In this document: piece after piece, positions 9,381-17,782 of the stretch | Layout of the letters: each line of letters begins with the position of its first letter | Position numbering within the stretch: the first letter of the stretch is position 1 | DNA from: Mycolicibacterium sp. MU0053 | GTDB lineage: Bacteria > Actinomycetota > Actinomycetes > Mycobacteriales > Mycobacteriaceae | Direction: 5' to 3' | Length of the DNA: 64,000 nt | Assembly: GCF_963378095.1 (NCBI RefSeq) | Contig: NZ_OY726397.1 | Coordinates: 1,550,001-1,614,000 of the forward strand | Made by a program: the position numbers and the translations under genes | The notes under the pieces: generated by a model | Seen by the model: the letters and a program-made list of their open reading frames with translations, nothing else | What the model was told of the DNA's origin: nothing | The model's database searches: none

Positions 9381-10106
9381 TCAGACAAACTCGACGTCGG
9401 CGATCTTGAGTTCGCCGCCCTCCCGCCCCAGGGTGACGGCGATCCGGAAGCGCTGTGGATCCTTACGGGCATCCTCGGCGTTGGTGGCCTGCGACTGGGC
9501 CGCGACCAGCACCACCGGCGCATCGCTCTCGGTGTTCTCCACCGCCACCGAATCGACGGTGACCTCGGTGATGACCTTGGCGTCTTCGAGCGATGTGATC
9601 AGGCCGTCGGCCTGCGCCTCGAATTCCTCTTTGAAGCTGCCGGTGGCGCTGTCGATGACGCGTTGCACGTTCTCCTGGGCATCGGTGAAATCCAGCGACA
9701 TCAGGTTCACCACGCCTTGCCGGGCCACCGCCGCGTATTCGGCCAACCGGGCCCGCTCCTGATTGGCGCCGTGATGCTGCCACGCCATGGCGCCGCTGAG
9801 CCCCAGCAGTCCACAGACGGCCAGGAGCGCCGCCCCCAGGGCGAAAGGACGCCACGGCGGGGTGTTGGCCCCACCCGGAGCGGGCGGGGGCTGCAATGCC
9901 GGGCCGGACGGACCGGCGGCGTCGACCGCGGGGGCGATGCCGGCCTCGGCTTGGCGGCGCAACAGGGCCGCCCGCGCGCGTGCGGCCTCGGCGCGCGCGG
10001 CGGCCAACGCGGCCTGGGCTTCGGCCTCGTCGACACTGGCCTGTTTCAGCGCGTCGAGTGGCTCGGCGGGTGCAGTGTCACCGGTGCCGGGCGGGTCGTC
10101 TGCCAT
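9381..10106 (-). CDS. Mce-associated membrane protein (Mas)
   Basis: Single-pass membrane protein of the Mce-associated family, thought to support Mce transporters. 241 residues from ATG 10106 (the frame is open to 10394 but without a better start). Layout: acidic/Ala-rich cytoplasmic N-terminus with a predicted coiled coil (about residues 18-55, AEAQAALAAARAEAARARA), a Pro-rich linker, a membrane helix (about 88-110), and an extracytoplasmic domain with AEYAAVARQGVVNLMSLDF and a terminal LKIADVEFV. It is a close paralogue, of identical length, to the protein at 55256-55981, 45 kb away. Confidence 0.85.
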   Translation of the reverse strand: MADDPPGTGDTAPAEPLDALKQASVDEAEAQAALAAARAEAARARAALLRRQAEAGIAPAVDAAGPSGPALQPPPAPGGANTPPWRPFALGAALLAVCGLLGLSGAMAWQHHGANQERARLAEYAAVARQGVVNLMSLDFTDAQENVQRVIDSATGSFKEEFEAQADGLITSLEDAKVITEVTVDSVAVENTESDAPVVLVAAQSQATNAEDARKDPQRFRIAVTLGREGGELKIADVEFV

Positions 10107-10257
10107 GGCGGGTCTGCTCCGTCTGTCGGGTGGTGGCGCTGCGCTAGCAGCGTCTCTTGGATGCAGCGTAGCGTTCGCCGGTTGCCGTGCCGGTCGGGAT
10201 GTCGAGTATCTTCTCCGAAATGAAGAGTTTCGTTTCCGGCTGTGCGAAGGTAGACGC

Positions 10258-10689
10258 GTGCGCGTAATGGTGATGGCCGCTGCCGCGGCGACGGTGTCCG
10301 CGATGCTCAGCGCTCCGGCCGGAATGCTCACTGCGCCCGAAGCGCAGGCGGGCCCGCAGACTTGCAACGACGCCTTCTGTGTCCCCGGGATCACGCCGAA
10401 TGTGGTCCAGGGGTCCTACTGCGAGAACACCACCTATTACGTCTTCGGGACCGCGGTCGCAGGTCCGTCGACCAAGCCCGGCCGCCTGGTGTTCTGCGGA
10501 ACCCCGCGCCGGTACGAGCCGAGATGGTTCCGGTCGCCCCCGATCGCGGGAATCCGCGACGAGAACAGCTCGTGCACCGGCAGCCTGCACATGGTTGCCC
10601 AGGCGCCCGATGGATTGTTCCTCACATGCGTGTCGATGAACGGTGAATCGTTGTGGCGGCGCGGCGACACGATGCCCGTCGTCCAGTAA
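10258..10689 (+). CDS. Small secreted Cys-rich protein, function unknown
   Basis: A 143-residue exported protein if GTG 10258 is used (GAAGG at 10246-10250 is correctly spaced); ATG 10267 would give 140. A hydrophobic Ala-rich signal sequence is followed by EAQAGPQTCNDAFC and six cysteines in the mature part, suggesting three disulfides; no catalytic motif is recognised. It is divergent from the Mas gene at 10106; the 150-bp gap contains a CGCTGC-GCTA-GCAGCG inverted repeat (10137-10152) and no obvious sigma-A promoter. The longer frame starting at 9787 is a shadow. Confidence 0.7.
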   Translation: MRVMVMAAAAATVSAMLSAPAGMLTAPEAQAGPQTCNDAFCVPGITPNVVQGSYCENTTYYVFGTAVAGPSTKPGRLVFCGTPRRYEPRWFRSPPIAGIRDENSSCTGSLHMVAQAPDGLFLTCVSMNGESLWRRGDTMPVVQ

Positions 10690-10745
10690 GGGGTCGGGTT
10701 CGAGTCGGCGGGCCGCTGGAGCAGCGGCCTGGTCCGAATGCCGCT

Positions 10746-11165
10746 CTACCAGTTACGGATTGAGCACAGCGCGCCCTTGGGGCCGCTGTCGGTCTTGACC
10801 ACCACACCGTCGACCGCGAGCTCACAGCGGAATTCCGGCGTCGGAAACTCCAACGATTCACCGCTCTGTACGGTCACCATCGCCCACATGCCCGGGTCGG
10901 CCAACATCGCGTCGAGCACCCAGGGCTTGTCGGGCGCGATATCGACGTCCGCGCGCGGGCTGAACATGTACGGGTTGTGGCTGTAGTCGGAGAACACCGC
11001 GGGCTCGGCGTCGCGGTAATAGATGTGCGCCCAGATGGGGCCGGCGGCACTGACGGTGTACCGGACATGGTGCAGCACCGGCTCATTGGCCATCGCGGGC
11101 GTGGCCGCACCGATCGAGCCGCCGAGTATCGCAAGGGCTGCCGCAGTGGTTGCTAGTGCGCGCAT
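10746..11165 (-). CDS. Secreted protein with MmpS-like beta-sandwich pattern
   Basis: A 139-residue exported protein starting at ATG 11165. Signal peptide to about residue 26 (ATPAMA), then VRYTVSAAGP-x-AHIYY, a central segment, and a C-terminal FRCELAVDG...ALCSIRNW with two cysteines. The spacing of these blocks resembles the periplasmic domain of MmpS proteins (siderophore/lipid export accessory proteins), but it lacks a membrane anchor, so the link is inferred from pattern only. It starts two bases before the stop of the neighbouring secreted gene's frame ends, so both are probably cotranscribed. Confidence 0.65.
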   Translation of the reverse strand: MRALATTAAALAILGGSIGAATPAMANEPVLHHVRYTVSAAGPIWAHIYYRDAEPAVFSDYSHNPYMFSPRADVDIAPDKPWVLDAMLADPGMWAMVTVQSGESLEFPTPEFRCELAVDGVVVKTDSGPKGALCSIRNW

Positions 11166-11167
11166 GG

Positions 11168-11641
11168 TCACATCCTGGTCAAAGAGATCGGGTAGGTGAA
11201 GCTTCCGCCGGGCGCACCATCGCACCCGGTCGCGAACGAGGACACCATCTCGCCGGCCAGCGTGTCGCGGTGCCAGCGGTAGACGTCGTGGGTGGGAATC
11301 GTCGGCCCGTAATAGATGTCGCCGCACCGCAGGCCGAAGGGGTCGTCGATGGTCATGGTGTAGAAGCCGTCGTCGCCCAGGACGGCGTCGGCTTGGATGT
11401 ACTTCGCCTTGGCGACCGGCTGCGGAATCGTCTGGATACGGATGCAGGTGGCGCCCTCGGCGGACACGCCCTTGCACGGGGTCAGCGCCGAGAAAATATA
11501 GGTGTGGAAGTCGCGCCGGTCCGGGATGTGCAGGTTGTAATTGCCGAAGTACATCGCGGCCGCGGGGGGAGCGGATACCAGCGCTGCGGACATTAAAACG
11601 ACGCTGGCCATCGCGCTCAGCACGGACCGGATGGACTTCAC
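11168..11641 (-). CDS. Conserved secreted protein, 4 cysteines
   Basis: A 157-residue exported protein of unknown function. GTG 11641 is preferred because GGAGGA lies 4-5 bases upstream; that Shine-Dalgarno would lie inside the gene if GTG 11653 were used. Signal peptide to about APPAAA, then YFGNYNLHIPDRRDF and four cysteines (TPCKG, ATCIR, LRCGD, TGCDG). A -10-like TATAGT occurs at 11675-11680 (minus strand). It forms a two-gene unit with the MmpS-like gene and is divergent from the acyl-CoA ligase at 11798. Confidence 0.7.
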   Translation of the reverse strand: MKSIRSVLSAMASVVLMSAALVSAPPAAAMYFGNYNLHIPDRRDFHTYIFSALTPCKGVSAEGATCIRIQTIPQPVAKAKYIQADAVLGDDGFYTMTIDDPFGLRCGDIYYGPTIPTHDVYRWHRDTLAGEMVSSFATGCDGAPGGSFTYPISLTRM

Positions 11642-11743
11642 GGATTCCTCCACGGTTCTTCGAGTGTCCGGCTGACTATAAAGCGGGACTGGAGGTCATC
11701 GGGCCGAAACCGGAATCCCGCCTTCGCCGCACCGGAGATTGGC

Positions 11744-11762
11744 ATTCTCGCAATCGGAGAAT
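11744..11762. promoter_or_regulatory. Palindromic operator candidate (RTTCTC-N7-GAGAAY)
   Basis: ATTCTC at 11744-11749, seven bases, GAGAAT at 11757-11762, 36 bp before the ligase ATG. The flanks ATTGGC on the left and AGCATC on the right are shared with the site at 50866-50884, so the two sites match over roughly 24 bases outside the spacer. Confidence 0.65.
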
Positions 11763-11797
11763 AGCATCATCGACGACGGTGAGGAGTGCACATCCCG

Positions 11798-13342
11798 ATG
11801 CGAACAATCCCCGATGAACTCGTTCGGCGGTACCTGGAAAACGGGTGGTGGACGCCCGACACCCTGGGCGATCTGCTGGCCCGGGAACTGCCGGCGGGAG
11901 CCGACCTGGAATTCCGCGTGCATTCGAAGGTCCGCCCCTACCGAGGGACCATCGCCGAGGTGGAGTCGACCGCTCGGCGGCTCGCCGCGGGGCTGTACCG
12001 GCGGGGCGTGCGCGCCGGCGACGTGGTGGCGATGCAGCTGCCCAACTGGGTGGAGGCCGCCGCGACGTTCTGGGCCTCGGCCTTCCTCGGTGCGGTGGTG
12101 GTGCCGATCGTGCACTTCTACGGTCGCAAGGAGCTGACCCACATCCTCGGCGATGCCCAGCCCAAGGTGTTCATCACCGCGGAATCGTTCGGGCGCATGA
12201 AGTTCGAGCCGGACCTTGCCGCCGACATCGAGATCGTGGGCGTGGTGGGCGGCGACCAGCCGACCTTCGACGACCTGCTCGACGACGTGGCCTTCGAGGG
12301 TGTGCTGCCCACGGATCCCGCCGCCCCGACGTTGTATGCCTACACCTCCGGAACCACCAGCGCCCCCAAGGGGGTCATCCACAGCCACCACAGCCTGGTG
12401 CACGAAACCCATCAGCTGGTCGGCCAGAACATGACGGACACCGGCAAGCAGCTGATCGCGACGCCGGTCGGGCACTTCATCGGGATGGTCGGGGCCTTGC
12501 TGATGCCGGTGCTGTCCCGGCAGCCGATCCACCTCACCGACGTCTGGGATCCCGGCGTCGCACTGGCATTGATGATCAGCGAGGGTCTGGCGATCGGCGG
12601 TGGTCCGCCGTACTTCGTCACGAGCCTGTTGGACCATCCCGACTTCACCACCGAGCACCTCGCCGGTGTCCGCACCGTCGGTCTCGGCGGGTCGACGGTA
12701 CCGATCGCGGTCACCAAGCGGCTCACCGATCTCGGCATCAACACGTACCGCTCGTACGGCAGCACCGAGCACCCCTCGATCACCGGCTCCCGCTGGGACG
12801 CGGCGCAGGACAAGCGGCTCTACACCGACGGCTGCCCGCTCTCCGGGGTCGAGGTCAAGCTCGCCGAGGACGGCGAGATCCTGTCCCGCGGCCCGGACCT
12901 GTGTCTGGGCTACACCGATGATGCGCTGACCGCCAAGGCATTCGACGCCGACGGCTGGTATCACACCGGTGACATCGGCGTCCTCGACGACGATGGCTAT
13001 CTGACGATCACCGACCGCAAATCCGACATCATCATCCGCGGCGGGGAGAACATCAGCGCGGTCGAGGTCGAGGAGGCGCTGCTGGCGATCCCGGGTGTGG
13101 CCGAGGCCGTCGTGGTGGCCTCGCCCGACTCACGCTACGGCGAGCACGCCACCGCGGTGCTGCGCATGCACCCCGGCCACGACCTGCCCCGACTCGACGA
13201 GGTGCGGGCGCACTTCCAGGCCTGCGGCATGGCGCGCCAGAAGTGGCCCGAGGAGTTGCAGAAGGTCGACGATTTCCCGCGCACCGCGAGCGGCAAGGTG
13301 CAGAAGTACAAGGTGCGACAAGGAGTCGGTTGTGACCGGTAA
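11798..13342 (+). CDS. AMP-binding acyl-CoA ligase (FadD / cyclohexanecarboxylate-CoA ligase type)
   Basis: Adenylate-forming enzyme that activates a carboxylic acid as its CoA thioester using ATP; substrate unknown. 514 residues from ATG 11798 (GAGGAG at 11781-11786; an in-frame GTG at 11786 overlaps that site). Motifs in order: phosphate loop YTSGTTSAPKGV, YGSTEHPS, TGDIGVLDDDGYL, hinge DRKSDIIIRGGENIS, and the catalytic lysine in PRTASGKVQKYK. It overlaps the next gene by 11 bp, so the two are cotranscribed, and it follows the palindromic site at 11744. Probably an early activating step of catabolic block A. Confidence 0.85.
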   Translation: MRTIPDELVRRYLENGWWTPDTLGDLLARELPAGADLEFRVHSKVRPYRGTIAEVESTARRLAAGLYRRGVRAGDVVAMQLPNWVEAAATFWASAFLGAVVVPIVHFYGRKELTHILGDAQPKVFITAESFGRMKFEPDLAADIEIVGVVGGDQPTFDDLLDDVAFEGVLPTDPAAPTLYAYTSGTTSAPKGVIHSHHSLVHETHQLVGQNMTDTGKQLIATPVGHFIGMVGALLMPVLSRQPIHLTDVWDPGVALALMISEGLAIGGGPPYFVTSLLDHPDFTTEHLAGVRTVGLGGSTVPIAVTKRLTDLGINTYRSYGSTEHPSITGSRWDAAQDKRLYTDGCPLSGVEVKLAEDGEILSRGPDLCLGYTDDALTAKAFDADGWYHTGDIGVLDDDGYLTITDRKSDIIIRGGENISAVEVEEALLAIPGVAEAVVVASPDSRYGEHATAVLRMHPGHDLPRLDEVRAHFQACGMARQKWPEELQKVDDFPRTASGKVQKYKVRQGVGCDR

Positions 13343-14351
13343 GAAGCTCGTCATCGGAGCCAGCGGATTTCTGGGTTCGCATGTTACCCGCCAACTCGTC
13401 GAGGCCGGCGAAGACGTCCGGGTGATGCTGCGAAAGACCAGTTCCACCAAGGCGATCGACGATCTCGACGTGGAGCGCCGCTACGGCGACCTGTTCGACG
13501 ACAACGCGATGCGCGCAGCCATGTCCGGCTGCGATGTCATCTACTACTGCGTGGTGGACGCCCGGATGTGGCTGCGCGATCCGGCCCCGCTGTTCCGGAC
13601 CAACGTCGACGGGTTGCGCGCAGTGCTCGATGTCGCCACCGAACCCGAGATCGCCGCCGGACTACGCAAATTCGTGTTCACCAGCACCATCGGCACGCTG
13701 GCGATCAGCACCACCCGGCTGGTGACCGAGGACGACCCACGCAACTGGGATCAGGGCGGCGCCTACGTCGAAGCCCGGGTGGCCGCCGAGGAACTGCTCT
13801 TCGACTACGCCCGGAACAAGGGCTTACCCGCCGTGGCGCTGTGCGTCTCGACCACGTACGGCCCCGGCGACTGGGCGCCGACGCCGCACGGTTCCCAGGT
13901 CGCGATGGTGGCCGCGGGCAAGGTCCCGTTCTACCCGGACTTCGGCCTGGAGGTGGTGGGCATCGAGGATGCCGCGCGCGCCATGCTGTTGGCCGCCGAG
14001 AAGGGCCGCAACGGCGAGCGGTACATCATCTCCGATCGCTTCATGACCATGCGCGAGATCCAGAACGTCGTCGCCGACGCCGCCGGGGTGCGCCGGTCCC
14101 GGATCAAGGTGCCGCTGAGCATGTTACGAGTGGCCGCCCGACTCAACGATGTCGCCGCGCGGCTGCTGCGCCGGGACCTGATGTTCGCCTCGGCCGGTCA
14201 ACGGATGGCCGAGTTGATGTCGCCGCTGGACCACAGCAAGGCCGAGCGCGAACTGGGCTGGAAGCCCGAACCCGTGGAGGAGTCGCTGGCCCGCGCCGTC
14301 GCCTTCTTCCGCGCCCAATCTTCTCGCCCAAACTCACCTTTGGGCCGATAA
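13332..14351 (+). CDS. NAD-dependent epimerase/dehydratase family reductase with YxxxR variant
   Basis: Extended SDR-family oxidoreductase, 339 residues, start GTG 13332 with AAGGAG seven bases upstream. The N-terminal GASGFLG (residues 9-15) is the Rossmann cofactor site, and FVFTSTIGTLA matches the active-site Ser/Thr region. The expected YxxxK reads YVEAR (Tyr145, Arg149), so the usual catalytic lysine is replaced by arginine. Family relatives include dihydroflavonol reductases and 3-beta-hydroxysteroid dehydrogenases. Translationally linked to the ligase, convergent with the flavoprotein gene ending at 14399. Confidence 0.75.
   Translation: MTGKKLVIGASGFLGSHVTRQLVEAGEDVRVMLRKTSSTKAIDDLDVERRYGDLFDDNAMRAAMSGCDVIYYCVVDARMWLRDPAPLFRTNVDGLRAVLDVATEPEIAAGLRKFVFTSTIGTLAISTTRLVTEDDPRNWDQGGAYVEARVAAEELLFDYARNKGLPAVALCVSTTYGPGDWAPTPHGSQVAMVAAGKVPFYPDFGLEVVGIEDAARAMLLAAEKGRNGERYIISDRFMTMREIQNVVADAAGVRRSRIKVPLSMLRVAARLNDVAARLLRRDLMFASAGQRMAELMSPLDHSKAERELGWKPEPVEESLARAVAFFRAQSSRPNSPLGR
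14326..14345. terminator. Small hairpin at the end of the epimerase gene
   Basis: GCCCAAA (14326-14332), six-base loop, TTTGGGC (14339-14345), overlapping the last codons of the gene ending at 14351 and lying between convergent genes. No U-tract follows, so it is a weak terminator candidate. Confidence 0.35.
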
Positions 14352-14398
14352 GTTCGAGGAGTGACTTCCGGCATTTCGTCGATCTCGGCGCGGGGCCG

Positions 14399-16048
14399 TC
14401 AGCTCGCGGACTGACCGGTCGCGGCGTGGTGACCGGCGCGGAAGCCGAACACCATGGCCGGGCCGATGGTGCCGCCCGCCCCACCGTAGGCGCGGCCGGT
14501 GACCCCGGCCATCGCGTTGCCGGCGGCGTACAGCCCCGGAATCACCGAGCCGGACACGTGCAGCACCCGGCCGTCGCGGTCGGTGCGCGGGCCGCCCTTG
14601 GTGCCCATCGCTCCGAGTGCGACTGGGACCGCGTAGTACGGCGCGGTGTCCAGCGGGCCGAGGGTGCGTCCGGCGTCGGTCGACGCGCTGGGATCACCCC
14701 AGTACCCGTCGTAAGCGCTGCTGCCGCGGCCGAACTCGGGATCGCGCGGATCCTCGCGGTCGACGGTGCGGTTCCACGCGGCCAACGTCTGTGCCAGCCC
14801 GTCGGCGTCGATGCCGGTCTTGTCGGCGAGTTCGTTGAGGTCCTTGGACCCGCAGAACCAGGCCGGGGCCGCCTCGCCGGGTTCCACGCCCAGGAAGCCG
14901 TAGCGCTTCAGGTGCTGATCGTCGAAGACGATCCAGGCCGGGTCGTTGACGTAACCGTCGCGCGGGTGCAGGTACTGGAAGGCGCCGGCCATCGAGTTGT
15001 AGTCGCAGGCCTCGTTGATGAACCGCCGGCCGGCTCGGTTGACGATGATGCTGCGCGGGCGGGTCCGCTCCAGGCGCACGCTGCGGCTGCGCTGGTGGCC
15101 GTCGATGGTGTCGTCGGGGATCTGCACGATCGGCACCCACCAGGCTTCACCCATGTTGGCCAGATCGGCGCCGTGGGCCATCGCCATCCGCAGCGCATCG
15201 CCGGTGTTGGTGGGCGGCGACACCGGACCGTGCATGGGCCCGCGCAGGAATGCCTCGACCAGCGCGGTGTCCCACTCGAATCCGCCGTTGGCCAGGATGA
15301 CCCCGCGGTGGGCTCGCACGTTGATGGTGTTGTCGCCGGCGCTGATTCGCACCCCCGCGATGACGCCGTCCTGCGCGAGCAGTTCGGTCGCCCGGGTTCC
15401 GGTGAACGGGGTGATCCCGGCATCGAGCACGCCCTTGAGCAGTCCGGCGATCAACGCGGTGCCGGCGACGACGATGTCTCCCGAGGTGTCGTCGATGTCG
15501 GCGTGCAGCCGCGCTCGGGTTTCGGCGTCGATACCGACGTTGCTGAAGTCGGGCGGAAACGACGTGATCCGGTCGCGCCAGAGCGGGATCCGGTTCAGGT
15601 CATAGGGGATCGGCCCCAGCGAGCGCCCGCCGCCGGGTCGACCGCCGGGCAGTTCGGGCTTGTAGTCCGGGAATCCGGTGGCGATCTCGAACCGCATGTC
15701 GCTGTGCGCCTCGACGAAGTCGATCATCGCGGGACCGGTGCGCACGAAGGTCTCCACCAACGCTTCGTCCATCGCGCCGAAGGACTGGGCGCGCAGGTAG
15801 GCCATGGCGTCCTCGACGGTGAGGTCGGCATCGGGGGCCCGATGGTGCGCGGGGATCCAGGCGATCCCGCCGGACACCGCGGTGGTGCCACCGACGGTCT
15901 CGGCCTTCTCGTAGACGTCCACTCGGACGTTGCCTTGGCCGGCCACGGCCGCCGCCAACGCGGCGGTCAGCCCGGCGCCACCGGTGCCGAGTACCACCAC
16001 GTCGGTTTCCCGGTCCCAGTTGGTTGCGTCCTGTTCCCTGATGGTCAC
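14399..16048 (-). CDS. FAD-dependent 3-ketosteroid Delta1-dehydrogenase-like flavoprotein
   Basis: Flavoprotein of the fumarate reductase/KstD superfamily that introduces a double bond next to a ring ketone; actual substrate unknown. 549 residues from GTG 16048 (AAAGGA about 11 bases upstream), within the 510-570 usual for KstD. N-terminal dinucleotide site VVVLGTGGAGLTAAL and EKAETVGGTTAVSGG; C-terminal PYYAVPVALGAMGTKGG, aligning with the catalytic Tyr and Gly region of KstD, and AGNAMAGVTGRAYGGAG for FAD. It follows the IclR gene by 35 bp on the same strand and has a paralogue at 20375-22156. Confidence 0.8.
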   Translation of the reverse strand: MTIREQDATNWDRETDVVVLGTGGAGLTAALAAAVAGQGNVRVDVYEKAETVGGTTAVSGGIAWIPAHHRAPDADLTVEDAMAYLRAQSFGAMDEALVETFVRTGPAMIDFVEAHSDMRFEIATGFPDYKPELPGGRPGGGRSLGPIPYDLNRIPLWRDRITSFPPDFSNVGIDAETRARLHADIDDTSGDIVVAGTALIAGLLKGVLDAGITPFTGTRATELLAQDGVIAGVRISAGDNTINVRAHRGVILANGGFEWDTALVEAFLRGPMHGPVSPPTNTGDALRMAMAHGADLANMGEAWWVPIVQIPDDTIDGHQRSRSVRLERTRPRSIIVNRAGRRFINEACDYNSMAGAFQYLHPRDGYVNDPAWIVFDDQHLKRYGFLGVEPGEAAPAWFCGSKDLNELADKTGIDADGLAQTLAAWNRTVDREDPRDPEFGRGSSAYDGYWGDPSASTDAGRTLGPLDTAPYYAVPVALGAMGTKGGPRTDRDGRVLHVSGSVIPGLYAAGNAMAGVTGRAYGGAGGTIGPAMVFGFRAGHHAATGQSAS

Positions 16049-16083
16049 GGCGCCAAGTCCTTTCGATATACGACGGTCAAGGG

Positions 16084-16809
16084 TCAGCTCAGAATCACCG
16101 ACAACTCTTCGGCTGCCCGGATCACCGCGTCGCGGCCGTGTTCGACGACGTCCTCGCGATGGGAGATGAGGTTGAGGCAGGTGGCCGGTGACGGCGGCAG
16201 TCGGTGCACCGGGACGGCCAGGCCGTAGGTGTTGGGTTCGATTTCGCCGTGGGTGATCACCCACCCCTGTTCCCGGGTCAGGGTCACCAGATCCCGTTCT
16301 CCGGGTCGGGGCGGCATGCTGGCCAGCAGTGCGATGCCGGCCGCACCGCGGTCCAGCGGGTACCGGCTGCCCTCATGGAAGGACAGTTGGTAGGAGACCT
16401 GGGTGGGCACGATGACGGCGATGGCGACCTGCTGGTCGCCCTCGGCCACCAGCATCGAGACGGTGGTGGACAGCTCGTCGGCCAGCGACCGTAGCCGCGG
16501 CAGGCACACCTGACGCAGGTTGTTGTCGAACGACGCCCCGAGCGCCACCAAACCGGCGGCCGAGCGGTATCGGCCGTCCTCGGCCTTGGCCACCATCCGG
16601 AACTGCGCCAGCGTGCTCAGCAGGCGGTAGGCGATCGTCCGGTGCACGCCGATGCGCTCGGCGACCTGTTGCGCGGTCAAGCCGCCCGGGGTCGACGCCA
16701 CCACCTGAAGCGCGATCAGTCCCCGGGCCAGCGTCTGCGAGCCCGGTGCGCCCGTGGCGACAACGGTTATCGGCTGCTCGGTCGCGGCAGATCCTCTCTT
16801 GACAGACAT
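16084..16809 (-). CDS. IclR family transcriptional regulator
   Basis: One-domain-plus-HTH regulator, 241 residues from ATG 16809 (a GTG directly upstream at 16812 is also possible). Winged-helix segment at about residues 25-80 (GGLTAQQVAERIGVHRTIAYRLLSTL), then an effector-binding domain. IclR proteins commonly control aromatic acid catabolism, and MhpR of the E. coli mhp operon belongs to this family; here it is divergent from the mhpC/A/B-like genes, which is the same arrangement. It probably also regulates the flavoprotein gene downstream of it. Confidence 0.85.
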   Translation of the reverse strand: MSVKRGSAATEQPITVVATGAPGSQTLARGLIALQVVASTPGGLTAQQVAERIGVHRTIAYRLLSTLAQFRMVAKAEDGRYRSAAGLVALGASFDNNLRQVCLPRLRSLADELSTTVSMLVAEGDQQVAIAVIVPTQVSYQLSFHEGSRYPLDRGAAGIALLASMPPRPGERDLVTLTREQGWVITHGEIEPNTYGLAVPVHRLPPSPATCLNLISHREDVVEHGRDAVIRAAEELSVILS

Positions 16810-16840
16810 CACTGCGAGAGTGATGCTCTATACATAGTGC

Positions 16841-16873
16841 ACATCGATGTACGATATTAGCACACATCGATCT
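16841..16873. promoter_or_regulatory. IclR operator candidate: ACATCGAT repeats
   Basis: In the 106-bp gap between iclR and the mhpC-like gene, the perfect palindrome ACATCGATGT lies at 16841-16850 and a second copy of its half, ACATCGATCT, at 16864-16873, with 23-bp spacing (about two helical turns). A -10-like TATACA/TATGTA element overlaps at 16829-16836. Two in-phase sites fit dimer-of-dimers binding by an IclR protein. Confidence 0.55.
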
Positions 16874-16887
16874 CACCAAAAGAGAAT
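16869..16887. promoter_or_regulatory. Degenerate copy of the TTCTC-N7-GAGAA palindrome
   Basis: GATCTC at 16869-16874, seven bases, GAGAAT at 16882-16887. The right arm is perfect and the left matches four of six positions of ATTCTC. It overlaps the second ACATCGAT repeat and lies 29 bp before the mhpC-like start. Confidence 0.3.
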
Positions 16888-16915
16888 GACGTAATCGCTG
16901 GCAGAAAGGCATTTT

Positions 16916-17782
16916 GTGGCTGAGTTCGAGAGCGTATGGAGCGATCTTCAGGGCGTTCCGTTCTCGCAGGGGTACCTGGATGCCGGGGGTGTGCGCACCC
17001 GATACCTGCACGCCGGGGATCGGGAAAAGCCGACTTTGGTGCTGCTGCACGGCTCCGGCGGGCACGCCGAGGCCTATGTGCGTAACCTCGCGGCGCACGC
17101 CGAGCACTTCTCCACCTGGTCGATCGACATGCTCGGGCACGGCTACACCGACAAGCCGGGCCACCCGCTCGAGGTCCAGCACTACGTCGAGCACCTGTTG
17201 GCGTTCTTCGATGCCATCGGCGCCGACCAGGTCTACCTGTCCGGGGAGTCCCTGGGCGGCTGGGTGGCGTCGCGGGCGGCCGCGGAGCACCCCGACCGGA
17301 TCATCCGGTTGGTGCTCAACACGGCCGGCGGTTCCCAGGCCGATCCCGAGGTGATGAAGCGCATCATCACGCTATCGATGGCCGCGGTCGAGGATCCGAC
17401 CTGGGAAACCGTCCAGGCCCGGATCAAGTGGTTGATGGCCGACAAGTCCAAGGATTACGACGACATCGTCGCCAGTCGGCAACGCATCTACCGGTTGCCG
17501 GGCTTCGTCGCCGCGATGCGCGACATCATGGCACTGCAGGACCCGGAGATCCGGGCCCGGAACCTGATGGGCCCCAAGGACTACGGCGCCATCACCGCAC
17601 CCACGCTGGTGCTGTGGACCAGCGACGACCCCACTGCTGATGTCAGCGAGGGCAGTCGGATCGCCTCGATGATCCCCGGCGCCCGCTTCGAGGTGATGGC
17701 CGGCTGCGGGCATTGGCCGCAGTACGAGGACCCTGACACCTTCAACCGCCTGCATGTCGACTTCCTGCTGGGGAGGGCGTAA
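16916..17782 (+). CDS. mhpC: MhpC-like meta-cleavage product hydrolase (alpha/beta fold)
   Basis: C-C bond hydrolase expected to split a ring-opened 2-hydroxy-6-oxo-dienoate. 288 residues, start GTG 16916 after GAAAGG. Alpha/beta hydrolase landmarks: oxyanion HGSGG (about residue 45), nucleophile elbow SGESLGGW with Ser112, an acid in WTSDDPT, and the His in AGCGHWPQYEDP. Length equals MhpC/HsaD (about 285-290). The assignment as a meta-cleavage hydrolase rests mainly on the adjacent mhpA- and mhpB-like genes; other ester or C-C hydrolase activity is possible. The next gene starts immediately after the stop. Confidence 0.75.
   Translation: MAEFESVWSDLQGVPFSQGYLDAGGVRTRYLHAGDREKPTLVLLHGSGGHAEAYVRNLAAHAEHFSTWSIDMLGHGYTDKPGHPLEVQHYVEHLLAFFDAIGADQVYLSGESLGGWVASRAAAEHPDRIIRLVLNTAGGSQADPEVMKRIITLSMAAVEDPTWETVQARIKWLMADKSKDYDDIVASRQRIYRLPGFVAAMRDIMALQDPEIRARNLMGPKDYGAITAPTLVLWTSDDPTADVSEGSRIASMIPGARFEVMAGCGHWPQYEDPDTFNRLHVDFLLGRA

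Noticed and set aside
10207..10227. CTTCTC-N6-GAAGAG in the Mas/secreted-protein gap as another copy of the shared operator
   Set aside because: Arms are not true complements of each other and the spacing is six, not seven.
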